DNA from: Acarospora socialis
Taxonomy: Eukaryota > Ascomycota > Lecanoromycetes > Acarosporales > Acarosporaceae
DNA length: 64,000 nucleotides
NCBI GenBank assembly: GCA_025617375.2
Contig: JAMYGW020000001.1
Location: 124,001-188,000, forward strand
Direction: 5' to 3'
The notes below the pieces were generated by a model, which had not been told where the DNA came from, searched no databases, and saw only the letters and a list, made by a program, of their open reading frames with translations. Shown one piece after another: positions 1-10,400 of the stretch. The position numbers and the translations under genes are program-made. Positions within the stretch are counted from its first letter, which is position 1; each line of letters begins with the position of its first letter.

Positions 1-235
1 ATTCATTCTCGAGGATTGTCCTTTCCGTTGTCGACCGAGTTCATATTCCTTAGGTACGAGGTCGGCGGTATTCTCATGTAATGGATTTGCTGAAGTCGAG
101 ATTGGTACTTCGCCCGTCTAGCTAATTCGTGTTGTCTTCCTACTGAGAGTCAGATCTCGTTCGCGATGATATGGCAACGAAGTCGATAAAGTGGTCGAAG
201 CTGACAGAAGTCTTAGGAAGTGCCGTATCTGACTG

Positions 236-1186
236 ATGCCAAGAGGAAGACGACGGCAGAGAACATCAAGTCAGAGTAGTACTCCAGGATTCAAGTCAAG
301 CTCTGTCCAAGGGCGGTCAGTCGCAACAGCGGAGTCCGGAGCTTCAGGCACTCCTCGAAGACGTTCGTCACGGATCGCAAGACTATCTGCCAATCGGGAA
401 GATCCCAGCATAGGAGAGCTTGCTTTCCAAGGACCTCGAAACATATATCGACAGGATCGTGGTCCTGCAAGAGCTGCAGGGACCGAGAGAGCACAACAAC
501 AAGGAAGCCAAGAGAGCACAGGCGATTCAGTAGCTGACGGGACTGGCTACCCTGTCCCAGAAGCACATCAGCAGCGAGCAGTCTCACAATCTATGCAGAG
601 GCCTCCTCAGGAAGGGCTACCTTTGCCGCGAATAGACGGAGAGATCGTTCAAGAGATTGGCCCGTACGAAATGGAGATAGTTGTTCAGCCACCGGCAGAG
701 ATCCAGTCTGGAGTAACGTTGGATCCTCCGATAGTGGCGCGCCTGCGAGCAAGAGACGGCGCTGAAGATGTTCCCGATATCAGTGGGATATGGGCCTCAG
801 TTTTCCTGACCTCCGAGGATGGTATCGAGGTACTGGCACCACCAAGCAGAGACTTGCTACAGGGTGCGGTCGTGAATTCGGTGCAACATGTCGTCGACGA
901 AGAAGGCGAGAAGGGATATGTGAGCTTCCCGGGCCTGACGATCTCGCAGCCGGGCACCTATAGACTCCGCATCTGCCTGATCAGGATGGAAACGAGGGAG
1001 AACACGAGCAGTGTCCCGGAGGGGGGAATAAACTTTCAGACGGTCCACAGCCGAGTGGTACGTGTTCAGGCTGCGGCGCTTCCCCATGGAGGAGACGTGT
1101 AAGTCAACGAGAGCAAAACGTCATACGTAAGGTGAAAGCTGAGTTTTCCCAGGTCGGCAAACACACGACAATACCGACACATCTAG
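236..1186 (+). CDS. Velvet-domain regulatory protein
   Basis: Predicted 298-residue protein in two exons (236-1098, 1153-1186); the intron has a GTAAGT donor and a CCCAG acceptor. The first ~130 residues are basic, Ser/Gln/Arg-rich and look disordered. The velvet fold follows at about residues 140-285: a strand with a VVQPP motif, a DPP motif before VARLR, a GYVSFPGL core, the PGTYRLR signature, and the closing HSRVVRV strand. Velvet proteins are fungal DNA-binding regulators that dimerise and couple development to secondary metabolism in the nucleus. The domain is compact and none of the larger VeA-type C-terminal tail is present, so it is closest to a stand-alone velvet factor. Without splicing the frame stops at 1102, so the short last exon is the least certain part. 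Which paralog (VosA, VelB, VelC-like) is not decided. Confidence 0.8.
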
Positions 1187-1821
1187 TAAGGGCGAATTGC
1201 TCATTCTCATCTTATTGAAACAATTCTTGCCTTATACCATTTCTCGCTGAAATCATGCTGCTGCACAGAGTTGAATCTCGATAAGGAACAAGTTGCCAGA
1301 TTTCAAGGATAACAACGTTCCAAGGGCTGGATGGTAATGTGAAAGGAGAACCCCTCTCCACAGTTTGTTAAGCATACACACTTTGATTAGTTGAACGTCT
1401 GCTTTTCACGCTCCATCAAATGAAATGAAACACCGTCGCTGTACCTGGCCTGAAAGTCTTCCGATAATACGGACATGAAAGTAATTTACACAGCCTTAAG
1501 CTCTTCTCCCTTGAGGCAGGTAAGGTACAGTAAGGTAAGGTAGCTCCGTGAGGGCCCCTCGATGACTAATCAGTATAGCAGCTACACTTGGCCCGAGGTC
1601 CGGAATACCTTCTCACCTAACATTATTGTTAGGTACCTACAACTACGTAATCTTGCTACCTTATGGATGATCTAGGCACGAAGAGATACTTTAGGTAGCC
1701 CCAGAAACAGAGACACAACTGCCCGCTTTACCATGTCCCTTGTCAACTTCATCTCCAAATCGCAATCGAAAAGCCCATCCTACCATATAACACAAACCCT
1801 CCACTTCTCATCTTCCCCACC
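1187..1821. other. Intergenic, AGGTA/TACCT-rich
   Basis: No gene seen. The stretch around 1500-1700 carries dense repeats of words such as GGTAAGG, AAGGTAG, TTAGGTACC and TACCTTA, part of a family of short motifs spread over intergenic DNA of the window. Pyrimidine-rich sequence just before 1822 probably belongs to the promoter and leader of the next gene. Confidence 0.5.
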
Positions 1822-2845
1822 ATGCCCCTCCTAAGCCTCCACCTGCTCCGCCTCGATCCAATCAAGACCGTCCCCGCCTTCATCCAAGACCTGCACTCAA
1901 CCCCAAACATCACCCTCATCCTCGCCTCCGAACCCCGCCACCTGGTCATCAAGCCCACCCACCTCGACCTCTCCCCGCTCGCAACCACGAAATGGGATCT
2001 CCTCCTGCTCCTCCACAGTCCCTCGTCCGCTCTTCCCGGCCCCTTACAATCTTGCGTCACCGCCGAGTACAAGCTCAGCGTCGGCGTTCCCAGCAAGCTA
2101 GTCAGCCGCTATCCGGACCATAACGCGAAGCTGATCGCGGAGGCGCCGAACGTCAGGCTGACGGGGGCGCTCGAGAGGGCGCGGGAAATGGTCAAGGACG
2201 ATGCGCAGAACCTGGAACTGTCGCCGGAGTTGCTGGCGTTTATGGAGGAGTTGACGAAGACGTATGGCGATCGGCCAGTTACGATGCTGAACCTGCTGCA
2301 GTTCAACGAGGGGGGAAAGCAGAGTTATTATAAGTACGGGCAGGTATGTGGATGACTGCCATGATACGTGATGTCTTGTCCGGAATCTCTGCGCAGGCCA
2401 GGGCAAGAGAGGTCTAGGGGGGACGAAGCTGACCCGCGGTTAGGCATTCATCGAAGTCGCCGGGCGGCGTGGGGGTGACGCCAAACTGGTCGGTAACGTC
2501 GTTCCTCCACTAAAGGGCACCTCAGACTCGCGCGGTGACCCGAACCGCGGAGAGGGCGAATGGTGGAACGAGATCAGTATCGTGCATTATCCGAGGTAAG
2601 GGGCTCCTTTATTGTTCGGGATTTGGGTCGGATTCATGATTGGCACCTATAGTATCAAAGCGTTCTGCGACATGCTTGCTGGCGAAGACTACCAGGAGAT
2701 CAACGCCAAGTACCGTCTGAATGTGAGTTCCCTTTATACACAAGTTTGATCGGCATTGACGGGATTGAAGGCGCTGAAGGATACGTTGTTGCTGTGCACG
2801 ACGGAGATCGGGCTCGACAGTGCGAGGAGGAAGGCTAAGCTCTGA
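1822..2845 (+). CDS. DUF1330 / dimeric alpha-beta barrel-like protein
   Basis: Predicted 272 residues in four exons (1822-2343, 2444-2595, 2653-2722, 2771-2845), all with GT-AG introns and matching phases. The C-terminal half (from about residue 145) has the DUF1330 pattern: a start with PVTMLNLLQF, then YYKYGQ, AFIEVAGRRGG, the loop GEWWNEISIVHYPS, then a helix with AFCDMLAGEDYQ. Such proteins are small dimeric ferredoxin-like barrels of uncertain chemistry. The N-terminal ~120 residues look like a second, degenerate barrel unit (a KWDLLLLL strand, then a segment ending in SVGVPSKL). Two-barrel fungal relatives are common. No catalytic residue can be named. The start at 1822 is the first ATG after a C-rich leader. 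Confidence 0.8.
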
Positions 2846-4348
2846 GGCACGCTCGATCGGGCTGGTACTGCTACTATGTGATAGATGATTGCAACGATGA
2901 TTCATGTCTTCCGAGCATGGGTTTGCCGTTTCTCAGATGTGGCTCGGAGTCATATCTCCGAACATCGTTCATGTACAACATGTCCTATGTATCGAGCTTT
3001 GAATTTCAGAACAATAAAAGCTGATAGTAGTGCTGCTCAACCAAAAGCCCTAGAAATGGTACCACAGATTTGCCAAATATTGAGGTGCGTATTGACGCAG
3101 CTTAGTGAGCGCCCTAAGTGAACATCGATCATTATATCACTACACCTGTCTTTTCCCCATCCGAAGCAGACTCTCCTTGTCCCTGATCTGCAGAACAAGA
3201 GACGAGCCAATAACTCATCTGCTATAGCGACAGCACCGGACGCGGCAGCACTCAAGGCGACAGCACATAGGACCAAGGCAAGACCAGGAATGCGTAGCAA
3301 TTAGATCGATAGTTTAGGCAGAAGCTCGCTCCAGGTCGACAAACTGAATTCAATGAAATATATCAAAGACATCAAGTGTATGTGAAAAGAAAATGCAACG
3401 AAGAGGTGACCATCCCGAGCTGAGATACGAACGTAAACACGCTACAAACTCCTCGCCGGCACACTATGGGGACTCCCCAATATATCACACTGCAGTACGA
3501 CCCTGGCTGTAATTGAAGGATCTTTGTTAGCTTAGGTAGATAGTGGGACTTGCAGATGTCAAATCTGCAATTGAATCTGCTCGGAGCCAGCTGAGAAGGC
3601 GGGAAGATGATTAATGACATGTTTTCAGAGGGTGTAGGTAAGGTAGGTATTTAGGAGGGGACGATTAGTCAGCTGCACCCTAACTCCTTTGAGATCAAAT
3701 GTTTCACGAAACACATGACTCAAGTCTCGTGATTGGTATTATCAATGGCTGATAGGTGCCTTACTCAACTCATGAGATACTACTAGGTACTATCCTTCAG
3801 CTTAAGGTGGTCATTCATCTCCTCAGATTTAACACCCATACTATGGTCGTATTCCTGACCTTCAATACCTAGTTGATCTACCAGGTATTGAGCGTCTGTT
3901 GTACACTGACATTTTGTTTTCTTCCACATACGGCGTAAACATTTACGTATATGCTGGGTCATTCGTGGCTTCCGCGTTTATAGCCACCCAACTCTGTCCA
4001 CAATGACAACATTTGAAGCACGTGAACTGCTACGGGCGCAGTTCAAGGTAAATTCTGGACATGTCTCATACTCTATGAATCATAAGGCTTTCGCCTGCGC
4101 CACTGCTGCCACACGCGGCACGAGGCTCAAGTCTTCTGGTGTTGCTATAAAGCCTTTTCACCTACCTTTCTATCTTGCTGAGATACATCTGTTTACCTGT
4201 GCTTTCAGGTTTTCTCTCAACGGCAGTGATCTAGAGACATCTCATATCTGAACGCAGCATCATCAACCGGCCTCGAGCCGGAGTGATACCCTTGCCGAGA
4301 CTGACGAAGTCTCCTCACCTAACTCGATCTGACTCGGGTCAGGAGCGT
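2846..4348. other. Intergenic region with one weak small ORF
   Basis: About 1.5 kb without a recognisable gene. A weak minus-strand ORF with a hydrophobic start lies at 3037-3300 and is listed separately. Around 3630-3900 there are many GTAGGTAAGG, CTAGGTAC and TACCTAG words. The sequence just upstream of 4349 may be promoter of the next gene. Confidence 0.45.
3037..3300 (-). CDS. Possible small secreted or membrane protein (weak)
   Basis: Minus-strand ORF of 87 residues starting at 3300. It opens with MLRIPGLALVLCAVALS followed by an alanine-rich segment with an AASG stretch, which looks like a secretion signal or a single membrane segment. Downstream there are several cysteines (LLFC, RRVC, RCSD, LSC). 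The last third is less protein-like and the true gene may be spliced or end earlier. No family is recognised. The case rests only on the signal-like N-terminus and open frame, so chance is quite possible. Confidence 0.25.
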   Translation of the reverse strand: MLRIPGLALVLCAVALSAAASGAVAIADELLARLLFCRSGTRRVCFGWGKDRCSDIMIDVHLGRSLSCVNTHLNIWQICGTISRAFG

Positions 4349-4981
4349 ATGTCGTTCTTTACCCACCACAGCCGACACTCATGGCCACCTTACGAGACCC
4401 CAACAAAGCATCCTCGCGCTGGGAATGACCGGAAGAGCGAAGACCTCAGCATCGACGAGAATCCGTTTTCTTTTTTCATTTCGCCTCCAGCCGATGACGA
4501 CCGCGAATCCGACGAAGATTACTTTTCCGCCGGTATCGACAGCAAACCGACGCCGTCTCGCTCGCCTTTCCGTCGCAGTCGTACGAATGAGTCGTCGGTG
4601 ACTGACGGGGCAAAGTCACCGGCAGCGGTACTCCGGCGTTGGATCAAGTACATGGAAGCACGTCATCCGTATCTGTCCCATCGTCGACAAGTTGAAGGAC
4701 CTCCACCGGAGCCTGTCGTGCCGTTTATTGTCCCTTCGGATAGCACTACCGAACGTGGCCGGGAAGCGGATCGGTCGACCGAGACGATTAGAGGTCGAAA
4801 GCAAGTGAGGAGCCACTCGGGTCGACCACGCTCTTGGCGAGAGCCGAGTGCCGACTTATGGCCAGTGTCGGAGGGATGCGAGGGGTCGGAAGAAATGCCG
4901 AGTAATCGAACGGGTGACGAACGCAGAATGAACAGCCCACCACCGAGGGCGAGACGCATCAGATTTGTGGAGGATGTATGA
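4349..4981 (+). CDS. Hypothetical disordered protein
   Basis: Single-exon ORF of 210 residues if started at the ATG at 4349 (MSFFTHHSRHSW). An upstream in-frame ATG at 4283 would add 22 residues but is less convincing. The protein is low complexity and charged: an acidic run (DDDRESDEDYFSAG), Ser/Pro/Arg-rich parts (PTPSRSPFRRSRT), one predicted helical piece (AVLRRWIKYMEARHPYL), and a basic C-terminal end (RARRIRFVEDV). No domain, membrane segment or signal peptide is visible. Function is unknown. The frame runs 600+ bases without a stop and codon use is like its neighbours, so it is probably real. Confidence 0.55.
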   Translation: MSFFTHHSRHSWPPYETPTKHPRAGNDRKSEDLSIDENPFSFFISPPADDDRESDEDYFSAGIDSKPTPSRSPFRRSRTNESSVTDGAKSPAAVLRRWIKYMEARHPYLSHRRQVEGPPPEPVVPFIVPSDSTTERGREADRSTETIRGRKQVRSHSGRPRSWREPSADLWPVSEGCEGSEEMPSNRTGDERRMNSPPPRARRIRFVEDV

Positions 4982-5337
4982 GAATGATTTGATCATAAAG
5001 TCTATATGGGGGCACTACACGGGTATCTACCAGTTTGGGCTGTGGAGAAGTTGGGGCTGGGTAGTCTTCTCACTGCATGGGACGGGCGTTTTGTTTTGCG
5101 TATCATTATGTCTCAGGCGCGAAGTTTCATGTTGACTGCCCGTAATCTGCACTACAAGGCTATCAACATTGCGTAGTTTCTAGTAATATACAAACTCCCA
5201 CGCGCAAAGCACCCAGAACGCCCTGATGTGTTCCGATAGCTGTACAGATCCTCGAGAGCTTGCACGCCTCTCAATCTCTCCACCTCCAAAGCCCTTCCGA
5301 ACACATCATACCACCCACATCCCACCCCACACAACCA
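4982..5337. other. Intergenic, convergent 3' ends
   Basis: Space between the 3' end of the disordered-protein gene and the 3' end of MRPL31 on the other strand. Nothing gene-like is seen. It presumably holds both 3' untranslated regions. Confidence 0.4.
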
Positions 5338-5946
5338 CTAAAACCCCGGCGGATTCAACCTCTGACTAACCCTCGTCCACTTCGGCAGCTCTGTCCACAA
5401 ACACCACACGTCAGCCCTGATCCCCCAAACCCCACTCTCAAAACCAGTATCGTCACCATCGACCCATTCCCCCCTCCTCTTCCCCACCAAACCAAACCCA
5501 CCGCACCCCACCAGAATACCGTCAGGGCGCACTCACTATGAATCCCCTTCCGATACCCCTTGACCTTCCGATCGAAAATACTATACTTATCGCGCGGCCG
5601 CATTTCCTTTTCGGCCGGCATCTCGCGGTGCCAGCGCTCGAGCGCCTTGGCGCTGAAGCCTTGCTTGGATAGGGCGTTGGACACGGTCGAGACGAGGGCG
5701 TCGATGGCGCGGAGCCGTTTGCGCTGGCGGGCTTTTTGCGGGGTGGAGAGGCGCCAGGGGATTTTCCTAGATGAGAGGAGAGGGGGGTTAGTGGTGATGG
5801 GTTGTTGTTTGGGGGAGATGTGGTGATGGGTTGTTGTTTGGGGGAGATGTGGTGATGGGTTGGGGGTTGGTGGGGGCGAGGGAAGGGAGGATATACCAGA
5901 GGAGACCACCGGATAGGGCGGAGGTGGGTTTGAAGGGGCCGAACAT
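5338..5946 (-). CDS. MRPL31: Mitochondrial large-subunit ribosomal protein (MRPL31/mL60 family)
   Basis: Minus strand, three exons (5946-5897, 5766-5537, 5390-5338), 110 residues. The spliced protein begins MFGPFKPTSALSGGLLWKIP, then WRLSTPQKARQRKRLR, continues with VDTVS-like helices (here VSTVSNALSKQG), a charged part with MPAEKEM and DKYSIFDRK, and ends KLPKWTRVSQRLNPPGF. This is the conserved pattern of fungal Mrpl31, a protein of the large mitoribosomal subunit. Both introns cut inside codons (the W of LLWK and the K of GIHK) and restore the family sequence exactly, which supports the model. Intron 1 holds a 29-bp tandem repeat. The gene is divergent from the sedlin gene with about 330 bp between starts. 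Confidence 0.93.
5791..5862. repeat. 29-bp tandem repeat in MRPL31 intron 1
   Basis: On the plus strand a 29-base unit starting GTGGTGATGGGTTG and ending GGGGGAGAT occurs at 5791-5819 and again, identical, at 5820-5848, followed by a partial third copy. It lies fully inside the first intron of the minus-strand MRPL31 gene and lengthens it. Confidence 0.9.
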
Positions 5947-6279
5947 GGTGGTGTTGGTGGTGGAGGGAAGTTTAGACGTGGAGTGCAAGGTCGAAGAGTA
6001 AATGTACGAGTCCTTGTCTGCCAAGACTTCTGCTGTGCAGAGCTGTCAGGCCAATGAACCTCGAGGCGGTGAAAGGAGCTACGAGATCTGCCACTACTCC
6101 CGGCGGCACAACAACTGAACCAATAAATATCGCTCCGCACATTACTCCACGAGCGAACGCCTCATCATTTCAGCTCATGCTCCTGTCTCCAGTCATGTAA
6201 ATCAGATCCCCTTGTCAGAGCTGTTCTGCCTCATCGCCGCGAGTCCACATATCATCAACCCTACAAACACGACCACAGC
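5947..6279. promoter_or_regulatory. Divergent promoter region of MRPL31 and sedlin
   Basis: The 333 bases between two oppositely directed start codons must hold both promoters. No clear TATA box or named factor site was recognised. Bases just before 6280 are CA-rich (ACAAACACGACCACAGC), typical of fungal leaders. Confidence 0.5.
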
Positions 6280-6996
6280 ATGTCCTACTACTTCTGCATC
6301 GTCGGCACGAAAGACAATCCTCTCTTCGAGCACGAATTCGGCACCTCAAAGCAAGGCGGCGACGGCATCGCCCGCTTCCGCGACGAGGCCCGCCACATGA
6401 ACCCGTTCATCGTGCACAGCAGCCTGGATATCGTCGAGGAGGTGCAGTGGGCGAGCGGGGCCATGTATACTTCCCTTTTCTTCCTTCCCCCGTCCCTCTC
6501 TGCCTCGTCTTGTTCCGCCTATTCTCAGTGGTCCTGTCGTCCCTTCTCTAAATCCACACCGAGCAATTGATTCCATCACGCCCTCCCCTAAGAAAAGTAC
6601 CTTCGCTAACCTTACACCGACGGTCGTCGGTAAAGGTATCAAAAAATAATCGACCGCTTCCAAACGTCACACATCTCCCTCTTCCTAACCGGCTGCAACA
6701 TCCGTTTCCTCCTCCTGCACCTGCCCCTCCCTCCCCCAACCTCCACCTCCAGCTCGACCAACTTCTCCTCCTCCTCCTCCTCCAACTTCGCCTCTTCCTC
6801 CTCGGCGCGCGCCTCGACCTCCATCGCCGCCAACCCGACGTCGCAGGCCACGGAGGAGGCGATCAGGCAGTTCATGACGGACGTGTACGAGGTGTGGGTC
6901 AAGACGGTTATGAATCCGTTTTATCGTGTGAATATGGAGGTTAAGAGCCCCGTGTTTCGGCAGCGGGTGGCGGCGGCGGGGAAGAAGTATTTGTGA
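6280..6996 (+). CDS. TRS20: TRAPP complex subunit, sedlin family (Trs20/TRAPPC2)
   Basis: Two exons (6280-6464, 6636-6996), 181 residues. Sedlin features: MSYYFCIVGTKDNPLFEHEF start, then HMNPFIVHSSLDIVEEVQW, the GAMY junction rebuilt exactly across the intron, then IIDRFQTSHISLFLTG and the terminal FMTDVYEVWVKTVMNPFYR block ending at GKKYL. Sedlin is a small longin-fold subunit of the TRAPP tethering complexes that activate Ypt1/Rab1-type GTPases in ER-Golgi and Golgi traffic and in autophagy. Unusual here is an insertion of about 40 residues made almost only of Ser, Thr, Ala and Asn between the central and last helices. It is encoded by a TCC-rich tract and makes the protein longer than the usual ~140-170 residues. 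Confidence 0.93.
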
Positions 6997-7455
6997 GTCT
7001 GGTTGTACTTGTACGTGTACATGGAGATGTGGATTAGGGGTTTGGGGGTGGGGTGGTGGTCTGTCGAGTATGCATTTGAGGGTGTTGGTCTTCGATGGGG
7101 AAATTTGTTTGGGGGGGTGTTGTGGTGGGCATGTTTTGAGGAGTATTTGGAGTAGGAGTACATGTTGTGATATGGATATGGGCTACATCCATTAGAGCCG
7201 CGACCGTCATTGGACAAAGTGTCATTGCATGGTCATTTCAAACAGCCCATTACAAGCATAGCTAAATGATTTACAACGACAGAACGAACACATGGAACGA
7301 CCCAAGCAGACGTCGCCGAGCACCCCGCACAAGTATCAATCAGAGCCGAGGATCTTCCATAGAATCGACCACCCGAACAGGACACAACGAATCGAAAAGA
7401 CCATTAACAAGCCGTGATCCTTAAACGCATCAACTTACCGCTGCCGTCTTATCTT
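6997..7455. other. Intergenic, convergent 3' ends
   Basis: Lies between the 3' ends of the sedlin gene and the long KDEL gene. The first half is G/T-rich (GGGGTGGGGTGG-like, 7030-7130). No gene is seen. Confidence 0.4.
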
Positions 7456-10400
7456 TCACAACTCATCCTTCTTGGATAAGACCTTACTCGTCGCCGAGCT
7501 TGCCGCGCTGCTGATACCACTAGCGAGCTCCTCCACGTTACTCTTTGCCGCCTGAACGGCGTCGTTCGCGCCCTCGCCCGCATTCTCTGCGAACTCGGCC
7601 AGACGCACTCGTGCGCTTTCCACAGCCGCACTGAGCCTGCTCTGTGCGCTCTCCACCGCTCCTTGCTCGGGTCCGTAGATCATTGAGCTGGCTTTTGCCT
7701 GTGCGCTGGAGAGATTGTCGCCCACAACGGAACTTGCGGCAGAGAGGTTGTCTCGCACGACGGAGGTAGCGGATGAGTAAACGTTCCCTGCGGCACTGGT
7801 GACAGCATCTGCTGATGGCGTTGGTGTACCGTAGATGGCGGCGGAGATGGCGCTTTGAGCAGACGAGACTGCATCTTGGATTTGACTGGATGCGGCCTCG
7901 GTGTACCCGGTCTGGGTGCCGTAGACGGCTTCGCTGACCTTGGATTGAACGGAGCTGTACGAATTCGCAGCTGCTGAAGTCGCTTGCTCGTACGTACCTT
8001 TGCTGGTACCGTAGAACTGGCTGCTTGCAGCGTCAACGGCGGCGTTGACTTGCTCGCTGGCGGAAATCAGGATTGCTTCGAGCGTAGGGGGAGGGGTGAA
8101 AAGCGTTGAGGCAACCGAGGAAGCTGAGGCATAAACGTCACTTGCGTAGCTGGATGCGGATGCTGCAACACTAGCATGATATCCGCTGTGATAAGCTGAG
8201 CTCAGTCGGGCCATGACACTTTCAGTGAAGTCCGGCTCCTTCCCGATGATGAGTTCAGAGAAAATGGCTTGAACGGCTTCATATTGAGCGACGGCAGCAC
8301 CTGTAGCTTGAGCCGCATAATCGCCAACCTGAGAAACGACCGACTCCGAGAACGGGGTTGGTGCGCCATAGACCTGTTCGCTAGCCTTGGAGACTAAAGC
8401 CTCCCAGTTCTGAGATGCTTGGCTGGCAACGGACTCTGTCCATGGTGTTTCTGAACCGATGATTTGGCCACTTGCAATTGACGAGATGGAGCTGGCTTTC
8501 TCGGAAATGGCTGAAGCAATCGACTCCATGCTTCCGGTGGGCTGGCCATAAATAGCCGTACTTGCGGCTACAGAAGCCGAGGACAGTGAAGCTGAAGCTT
8601 GTGAGAGTGCAGCACTGTATTGGGACGACGCAGAGTCGAGGATGCTTTTAGCTGGAGACTTCTGTTTCTTCCCTACGGCAGAGCTAGCGGAACCAAGGAC
8701 CTGTTGAAGACTGTCTGACGCTTGAGACGCAGCATTATTGTATTGGCTTTGTGCGGCGCTCAGCAGACTCTGATAGGCGGGGACTGGGGTTCCGTAGACT
8801 GCTCCCGATACAGCATTGTACATGCTCTGGTGAACAGGCGTCGGCGTACCGTACACAGCACTGGATGCCGCGCTCACGAAATCGGAATATCGCTCGTGAG
8901 CTAGGCCAATGCCTTCGTAGTAACGTCGTTGGGCATTTAAGAGGTATTGTTGAGAGGCTGGTGTCGGTGTCGCACCTACGAAAGACTTGGCGCTAGCATA
9001 TTGAGCTGATGCAACACTAAGACTGTCGGCGAGTCTAGTCGAGGCCACAGCGGAGATGGACTCGAGTACGCCTTGAGGTGGCCCGTAGTACGCGGTACTG
9101 GCTGCACTGGTGGCAGCTGCGTATTGAGAGCTGGCGGTGCTGATTAGATCCGAGTAGCGCTGGCCTGCTGCAGAGAGCATGGAATCAGAGCCACGAGTGG
9201 AAGACTTGCTGAGAGCACTCTTGGCTTGGTCGTACTGTGAGGAAGCCGCAGTTATAGCATCAGAATACTTCTCATTCGCTACCGACAGAACCGACTGCTG
9301 AGGACTCAACGGCGTGCCATAGACTGCAGTTGATGCTGCGCGGAGGGCGGATTGTAGTTTGTCACTAGCTGTCTGGATCGACTCCGAGTACGCGCTTTCG
9401 ATGGATGCTAGCATTTGCTGATGCGCTGGTTTCGGAGTCCCTGAAATCTTCCGGGACGCAAGCGATTTCGCCTGAGAGTATTGTGCCTGCGCTGCACTGA
9501 TGGCGTCCGAGTATTGGGAGCTTGCCTGCGATGCTAATGATTTGGTAACTGGAACTGGTGTGCCGTACAGAACGGAAGAAGCACTACCGACCATTAGCAA
9601 CACAGACGCACAAATAAGAATATGCTCTGATGAGGGCGGACTTACGCTGAGACGGCGTCGGCATAACGTCCCGATGCCGCACTTGCAATACTCTCTCCTT
9701 TGCCCTTCGATGTACCATAAAGGACACTAGAGGCAGCGGCAATCGCACTCGCATATTGCTCGCTTGCAACTGAGGTGATGCTCTCGACAGACCCCTGCGT
9801 GGCGCTTGAAGGCTTTAGTAGTGCTTCACTGACTGCTCTTGTAAGATCCGCATATTGATCTCCTGCTTCGCTGACCATACTCCGCAGCTTCTCGGAGTAG
9901 GTAGAGTCCTCAGTATCCTCGACCACATCATCGAGTATAGGCGTTTGTCCCTTGACCTTCTGCGCCATGGCCCCACCCCACACCTTCTTCGACGCTTTGC
10001 TAGAAGCTGAACTCGCTACAGAACTGGCAGAGCCGCTCAGACTGGAGATGCTTTCGGCAACGGGAGTAGATGAGCCAACGATTGTCTCGGATATGGCTGA
10101 CATGGCTGACATAGCGCTAGAAGAAGCTTTGGAGGCGATAGATTCGTGGACAGGTGCTGGTGTGCCCACCAGTGCTTCGCTAGCCTTTGAGGATGCGCTT
10201 CCAGCCCTTTCCACAAATTTCATTGTGAAGCCTTCAGCGCTGTCAGAGGCAGCGCTAGCAGCTTGTGAAGCTTTGGAACTGGCGACTGAGATGACACTCT
10301 CACCCACGGGCTGTTCGGTACCCACTGCAGCTACCGAAATCTTGCTTGAAGCTTCATGGATTTTGTCGCTGGCCACTGAAGCGACACTCTCGTGGAGAGG

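Noticed and set aside
1749-2096. 115-codon minus frame
   Set aside because: Antisense to the first exon of the DUF1330-like gene; Arg/Trp-rich shadow of C-rich coding sequence.
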